From: Acidaminococcaceae bacterium
GTDB taxonomy: Bacteria; Bacillota; Negativicutes; Acidaminococcales; Acidaminococcaceae
Length of the DNA: 8,826 nucleotides
Assembly (NCBI GenBank): GCA_028693975.1
Contig: JAQUUF010000036.1
Coordinates: forward strand, 1 to 8,826
Reading direction: 5' to 3'
Shown here piece by piece: positions 4,780-8,826 of this stretch. The notes under the pieces are model-generated. The model saw nothing but the letters and a program-made list of their open reading frames with translations, made no database searches and was not told where the DNA came from. The translations under genes and the position numbers were made by a program. The first letter of the stretch is position 1, and every line of letters starts with the position of its first letter.

Positions 4780-6192
4780 ATGTTTAAGCGTCATCATTTA
4801 GAACTACTTTCCGGTCCCATCGTCTTTATTTTAGTCATTTTATTCTTACACTCCAGTTTCGGCTTCCAAGGTGCAGTCGCTATGGCAACCGCCTTTTGGA
4901 TGGCAGCGTGGTGGATTTTTCGACCAGTTTCCATTTCGGTTACCGCCCTCTTGCCCATTGTTATCAATGCCGTATTTAACCTGATACCTAATGCACAAGT
5001 AATCAGTCAGTACTTTTCCGAAATTGTGGTACTCTTGCTAGGCGCAGATATGATTTGCTTGACTTGGGCCACAACTGGTCTGGACAAACGCATGTCAGTC
5101 AAGACACTCTGCTGTATCGGCCCTTCTATGAAGCAACAAATTGCCGTTTGGTTAGGTGCCTCCATTGTTCTATCAATTTTTCTCCCCAACGTCGTGGTAG
5201 CTGCTCTCTTTTGCCCCATTGCTGTTGCCATGCTTAAGTTTGTCGGTGAGGAAGACATCACCAAGAGCAAACTAGCAGCACCCATTCTCCTAGCCATAGG
5301 CTGGGGTAGTGGTATTGGAGGCTTCGGCTCTCCTATCGGCAGCAGTGCCAATTTGGTAGCTATTAATTACCTCGAGAAAATGATTGGGCATGAATTTATG
5401 TATTTCGAATGGCTCACCCGCTTTTTGCCCCTGCTCTTAATAGTATCGCTGCTTAATCTCTTTTATCTGTGGCACATGAAAATTCCTGCCAAGGAATTAC
5501 ATGGCACGCGAGAATTTTTCCAAGAACTATACGCCAAGTTTGGCCCGATGAAAAAAGGTGAAAAGATAGGGTTAGCTTTATTTGCAGCCGCCACCTTGCT
5601 CGCCTTTGTACGTCCACTTTTTGCCGCTGCTTTGCCCGGACTGAAACCAGCCTATTGTTTTTTGCTTTTGGGTCTCTTGATGTTTGTTTTGCAAGACGAA
5701 AACGGTCGGCCCATGCTTACTTGGGAATATGCCGAAAGCCACGCCATGTGGGGTATGTACGCCCTCTTTGCCAGCGGTATTGCGTTGGGGCAGCTAATAA
5801 TTCAAACAGGTGCCGTCAACAAACTAGCTACACTAATTACAACCTTGGATTTAACAGGTGGACTAGGCACTATGTTAATCTTCACGGCTTTTACCACTTT
5901 GATGGCAGAAATATCCAGCAACACCGCTGCAGCGTCTATCGCCATTCCGGTTGTTACCAGCATTTGTCAAGCCCTTGCTCTTAATCCCTTGCCCTATATC
6001 TTCACCACGATTGTCGCTCAAAGCTGTGCTTATATCCTGCCGGTATCTACTCGTGCTATACCCGTTGCCTTTGGTCTTAATGCTAACATCCAGATAAAAG
6101 ACGGTTTTATCCTAAGTCTGCTCAACATTATAGTAACAGCCGGCATTGGTTATCTCTTTATGCAAATATGCCCCTATTTTTCCCATTTATAA
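4780..6192 (+). CDS. DASS/SLC13-type anion (probably dicarboxylate) transporter
   Basis: The 470-residue protein is highly hydrophobic, with about 11-12 membrane segments in two halves, as in divalent anion:sodium symporters of the ion-transporter superfamily. Family marks are an early amphipathic stretch and WWIFRPVSISVTALLPIV (44-61), GFGSPIGSSANLV (181-193, where relatives have GTGTPIGTPPNLI), an intact second-half SNT (380-382) and AYILPVSTRAIPVAFG (417-432). The first-half SNT motif, which helps bind sodium and carboxylate in VcINDY, appears to read PNV (136-138), keeping only the Asn. The substrate or coupling ion may therefore differ from the well-studied members; a C4-dicarboxylate is likely but unproven. 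The ATG has AAGG seven bases upstream. The divergent LysR-type gene probably regulates it. It ends at TAA, six bases before a strong terminator. Confidence 0.88.
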   Translation: MFKRHHLELLSGPIVFILVILFLHSSFGFQGAVAMATAFWMAAWWIFRPVSISVTALLPIVINAVFNLIPNAQVISQYFSEIVVLLLGADMICLTWATTGLDKRMSVKTLCCIGPSMKQQIAVWLGASIVLSIFLPNVVVAALFCPIAVAMLKFVGEEDITKSKLAAPILLAIGWGSGIGGFGSPIGSSANLVAINYLEKMIGHEFMYFEWLTRFLPLLLIVSLLNLFYLWHMKIPAKELHGTREFFQELYAKFGPMKKGEKIGLALFAAATLLAFVRPLFAAALPGLKPAYCFLLLGLLMFVLQDENGRPMLTWEYAESHAMWGMYALFASGIALGQLIIQTGAVNKLATLITTLDLTGGLGTMLIFTAFTTLMAEISSNTAAASIAIPVVTSICQALALNPLPYIFTTIVAQSCAYILPVSTRAIPVAFGLNANIQIKDGFILSLLNIIVTAGIGYLFMQICPYFSHL

Positions 6193-6197
6193 AACAC

Positions 6198-6245
6198 ACA
6201 AGACACAAACGTCAAAAGATTGATGTTTGTGTCTTGTTCTCTTTT
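6198..6245. terminator. Bidirectional intrinsic terminator between convergent genes
   Basis: The arms 6198-6215 and 6220-6237 form an 18-base-pair stem (13 perfect outer pairs starting ACAAGACACAAAC, one G-T, then TCAA/TTGA) with the loop AAGA. On the plus strand a T-rich tail follows (6238-6245). On the minus strand the stem is followed by TGTTTTAT. It would stop both the transporter transcript and the opposing sensor kinase transcript. The kinase stop codon is four bases from the tail. Confidence 0.9.
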
Positions 6246-6248
6246 CCG

Positions 6249-8826
6249 TTAGAGCCTAATATCTTCTATCGCTCTGGCAATCGCCTCTAAGCTAATAGGC
6301 TTAGCGATATGTCCATTCATCCTGCTATCAAGGCTTTTCTGAATATCCTCCGCAAAAGCATTCGCCGTCATCGCAATGATAGGAATAGTCCTTGCTTGAG
6401 GGTGATGGCTAGTACGAATTGCCTTCGCACAGTCATAGCCATTCATCACCGGCATTCTAATATCCATAAAAATAACATTGTACTGTCCATCTCTGCTTTG
6501 GCTAAATTTCTCGAAGCCCAATGCCCCATTTGCAGCTACATCGACTCTGGCTCCACAACTTTCGAGCAAGCGTTTAGCGACCTTAACATTGACAGGATGA
6601 TCTTCTACCAACAATACCCTCAATGCCGAAAAATCTATCTCGCCCGGCCTATCTTTGACGCTCGTTGTAGCTACTTCGTCTTGTTTGTCAAAGACTATGG
6701 GCAGTGGTACTCTTACCGTAAAGGTTGAACCGCGCCCTACTTCACTGGTAACAGCTATAGTCCCACCTTTGCTCTCTACTATACTCTTGACAATGGACAA
6801 CCCCAAACCTGTTCCTTGCTCTTTAGCAGCGGTTTCCAGCTGCTCAAAAGGTTGGAACACTGTTTCCAGCTTATCCTGTGGTATACCTTCACCAGTATCC
6901 TCTACCACAAAAACCAAAGTAGCAAACTTGGGATTGAGGTTTGTTTCTTCAATAGCCTTAAAAATAACCGTACCACCTAGCGGCGTGAACTTGGAAGCAT
7001 TATTCAACAAATTCACCATCACGCGTTTGAGCAAAATCACGTCTCCCCTAAAAAATCTATGGACAAAGCGATTGCTTACTTCAAAACGTTGTTTCTTGTC
7101 AGCAAACATGACCTGTGCCATTTCGGTAATATTCTGGCATTCACGTTGGCAATCAAAAGTTTCCTGCACCATAGCCATTGTACCGCTTTCTATTTGCGAC
7201 ATATCTAAGACATCATTAATAATGCTCAACAGCAATTTAGAGGAAGCATCAATGGTTTCCAAGTTTTCCTTAAGTCGGCCTCGGTCATTAATTTCCCTTT
7301 TGGAAAGCTCCGTCATACCGATAATCGCATTCATTGGCGTCCTAATATCATGGCTCATGCGAGAAAGGAAGTTCGTCTTGGCTTTATTCGCTCGTTCTGC
7401 TGATATAAGTGCTTGCGACAGCGTATTGTTCTTTTTTTGTTCATCGCGCAAGGTATCTGTTACATCGACGCGAGTTAACCCTACGTGCCCAAGGTCTTTG
7501 TCGATGTAGAACACTACAATTTTCTTAGCACATACTTCACCATGCTCCCGCACGCGATAATAAAAATAATAACTTGCAGCTTGCGCCAAATGTTCGCGTA
7601 TATAGGGGTAGGCAAGCTTAGTAATACACTCCTTAGTAGATTCTTCATCTGCGAAGCTGCGAGCATATCGCTCATTAAAAAAATTGAAAGAACCTGTGTG
7701 AGGAGGAGAATTATCTATGCCAGCTCTAGTACTTATCATAGTATAGCTATCTTTATTCATATCAATATCAACTACCCAGTCACAATTCATCTTTGTAACT
7801 GTTTTCATTGCTTTATTAAAAAGCATTTGCTCCGTAGCATCCGTCATCAGGAAAAAGCCTGTCAAATCGCCAGTATCTGGTTGCCTAAGCACATCAATGG
7901 TCATCTTTACATACTTTAGGCTATGCCTGCCCACACGTATCTTACACGCCATGGTATAACCGGTTTCGCCCTTTTTATAGGCACGCTCAATCGGTGTGAC
8001 AAGGAAGTGCCGCAAAAACTCGCATCTCTTGTCTTCCTCGATAATATCTTGCGCAATAGTCACGAACAACGGGTCTCGTGGCTCCCCTGCTGTAGCGTGG
8101 TAGTCCACACCATCCATGACTTTAATTTCTATGATTTGGTTTTTAACAATATTACTGTAACTAGATAATAGGACCTCTTTTTTAGTAGTATTGTGGTGAA
8201 ACTCAACGGCTTGCTTATAGCGCTTTTCCAGAAGTAGTTTGGCAGAAATATCCACTCCGGTACCGATAGCACGTTCCGGCTTCCCATTTTCATCAAACAA
8301 AACTGTGTAGTTTATCTGATGATAGGCATAATCATGAATATTTTCAAGATACACTCTCAGCTGAGCCGCTACTTTATGTTCTCCTGCCTCAATTTTGGCA
8401 AACATTTTATAGAGAATATCAGCATCACCTGGATGAATTATCCCCGTTTGCAATAAACTCTCCGGTACATTCTCCAACATGTTTGTAGCGTCATTATTAG
8501 CTCCGCAATCAGCAATTTTAGTTATAGTCCTGTCCTTCAAACTATAGACCCAGGCTTCTACTCCTGTTTGTGCTGCCGCTAAGACGAATTGTTGTTCTAG
8601 CTCTTTGTATTCATCAATAGTTTCTGCCGTAGCCACTGCCCAAAAAGGCTGCTTATTCTCATCAAACAAAGTAGTAAAGCGTACACGTTTCCAAACTACC
8701 ACGCCGCCTGCTGCCACAGTTTTGATGTCCGCCATAACGAAAGCTTCGCCGCGATTGACCGCATCAATCAAGCCTTGATAATGCTTAACACTCTCCGGTG
8801 CAACAACGCCTGCGGCATATAAGCTC
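6249..8826 (-). CDS. PAS-containing hybrid sensor histidine kinase with receiver domain, 5' end outside window
   Basis: The frame is open through the right edge, so the true start is outside; a TTG at 8771 is only an internal codon. Residues below are numbered from that codon. PAS-like segments come first (about 1-52, 58-185, 190-320 and 325-445). The first two end in similar strands (TTLFDENKQP, TVLFDENGKP). A HisKA domain follows with H474 in SHDIRTP, then HATPase with N-box NLLNNASKF (587-595), G1 DTGEG (625-629) and G2 GTGLGL (653-658). The C-terminal receiver (about 717-840) has acidic E723/D724, phosphoacceptor D770 in FMDIRMP, T802 and K824. All catalytic residues are present. No membrane segment is visible, so this part looks cytosolic. 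No separate response regulator or Hpt protein is in view. It is convergent with the transporter; a link between them is possible but not shown. Confidence 0.95.
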   Translation of the reverse strand, partial: SLYAAGVVAPESVKHYQGLIDAVNRGEAFVMADIKTVAAGGVVVWKRVRFTTLFDENKQPFWAVATAETIDEYKELEQQFVLAAAQTGVEAWVYSLKDRTITKIADCGANNDATNMLENVPESLLQTGIIHPGDADILYKMFAKIEAGEHKVAAQLRVYLENIHDYAYHQINYTVLFDENGKPERAIGTGVDISAKLLLEKRYKQAVEFHHNTTKKEVLLSSYSNIVKNQIIEIKVMDGVDYHATAGEPRDPLFVTIAQDIIEEDKRCEFLRHFLVTPIERAYKKGETGYTMACKIRVGRHSLKYVKMTIDVLRQPDTGDLTGFFLMTDATEQMLFNKAMKTVTKMNCDWVVDIDMNKDSYTMISTRAGIDNSPPHTGSFNFFNERYARSFADEESTKECITKLAYPYIREHLAQAASYYFYYRVREHGEVCAKKIVVFYIDKDLGHVGLTRVDVTDTLRDEQKKNNTLSQALISAERANKAKTNFLSRMSHDIRTPMNAIIGMTELSKREINDRGRLKENLETIDASSKLLLSIINDVLDMSQIESGTMAMVQETFDCQRECQNITEMAQVMFADKKQRFEVSNRFVHRFFRGDVILLKRVMVNLLNNASKFTPLGGTVIFKAIEETNLNPKFATLVFVVEDTGEGIPQDKLETVFQPFEQLETAAKEQGTGLGLSIVKSIVESKGGTIAVTSEVGRGSTFTVRVPLPIVFDKQDEVATTSVKDRPGEIDFSALRVLLVEDHPVNVKVAKRLLESCGARVDVAANGALGFEKFSQSRDGQYNVIFMDIRMPVMNGYDCAKAIRTSHHPQARTIPIIAMTANAFAEDIQKSLDSRMNGHIAKPISLEAIARAIEDIRL

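Noticed and set aside
6655..7509. Plus-strand open frame of 284 codons
   Set aside because: It lies fully inside the sensor kinase gene on the other strand, whose catalytic motifs are all present. Its translation has no recognisable domain and it lacks a convincing ribosome binding site.
8769..8771. TTG as the start of the sensor kinase
   Set aside because: The frame stays open upstream to the window edge, the upstream codons look like normal protein sequence, and there is no ribosome binding site before the TTG.

Overview
The window looks like chromosomal DNA of a moderately AT-rich diderm Firmicute (Negativicutes; Acidaminococcaceae or Selenomonadales-like). The main reason is the gene at the left end. 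It encodes a secreted outer-membrane porin with an N-terminal SLH domain followed by a short coiled coil, the peptidoglycan-tethered OmpM type found in this class. The Gram-positive-style feoA-feoB-Cys-rich cassette and the strong AGGAGG ribosome binding sites agree with this. The genus cannot be fixed from this sequence.

Layout, left to right. Positions 1-3487 hold a ferrous-iron uptake operon read on the minus strand: feoA (3487-3266), feoB (3242-1083), a 58-residue Cys-rich FeoB-associated membrane protein (1071-895), then the SLH porin (from 890, running off the left edge). Gaps between genes are 23, 11 and 4 bases, and each gene has a clear Shine-Dalgarno sequence. The transporter for the inner membrane and a channel for the outer membrane therefore appear to be made from one transcript.

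Positions 3488-3710 hold the most unusual part. A strong minus-strand promoter (TTGACA, 17 bases, TAATAT) lies just after the lysR stop. It is followed by a leader of about 180 bases made of repeated modules. Each module has a GTTAGC-N4-GCTAAC hairpin, and the first two are followed at once by a second hairpin with a U-tract, which looks like an intrinsic terminator. Module spacing is 62 and 64 bases. Differences between copies keep the RNA pairing on the feo-sense strand through G-U wobbles. This may be a tandem transcription attenuator, a set of helically phased repressor operators, or both.

Positions 3711-6192 hold a divergent pair: a LysR-type regulator on the minus strand and a DASS/SLC13-type membrane transporter on the plus strand. 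They share a 142-base control region with overlapping inverted repeats just upstream of the transporter's TATAAT. The regulator probably controls uptake of an organic acid or other anion by the transporter. A strong bidirectional terminator (6198-6245) separates the transporter from the convergent gene.

Positions 6249-8826 hold most of a large hybrid sensor histidine kinase on the minus strand: several PAS-like segments, HisKA, HATPase and a C-terminal receiver. Its 5' end lies outside the window, so its promoter, neighbours and partner are not visible.

No tRNA, rRNA, insertion sequence or CRISPR array was seen.
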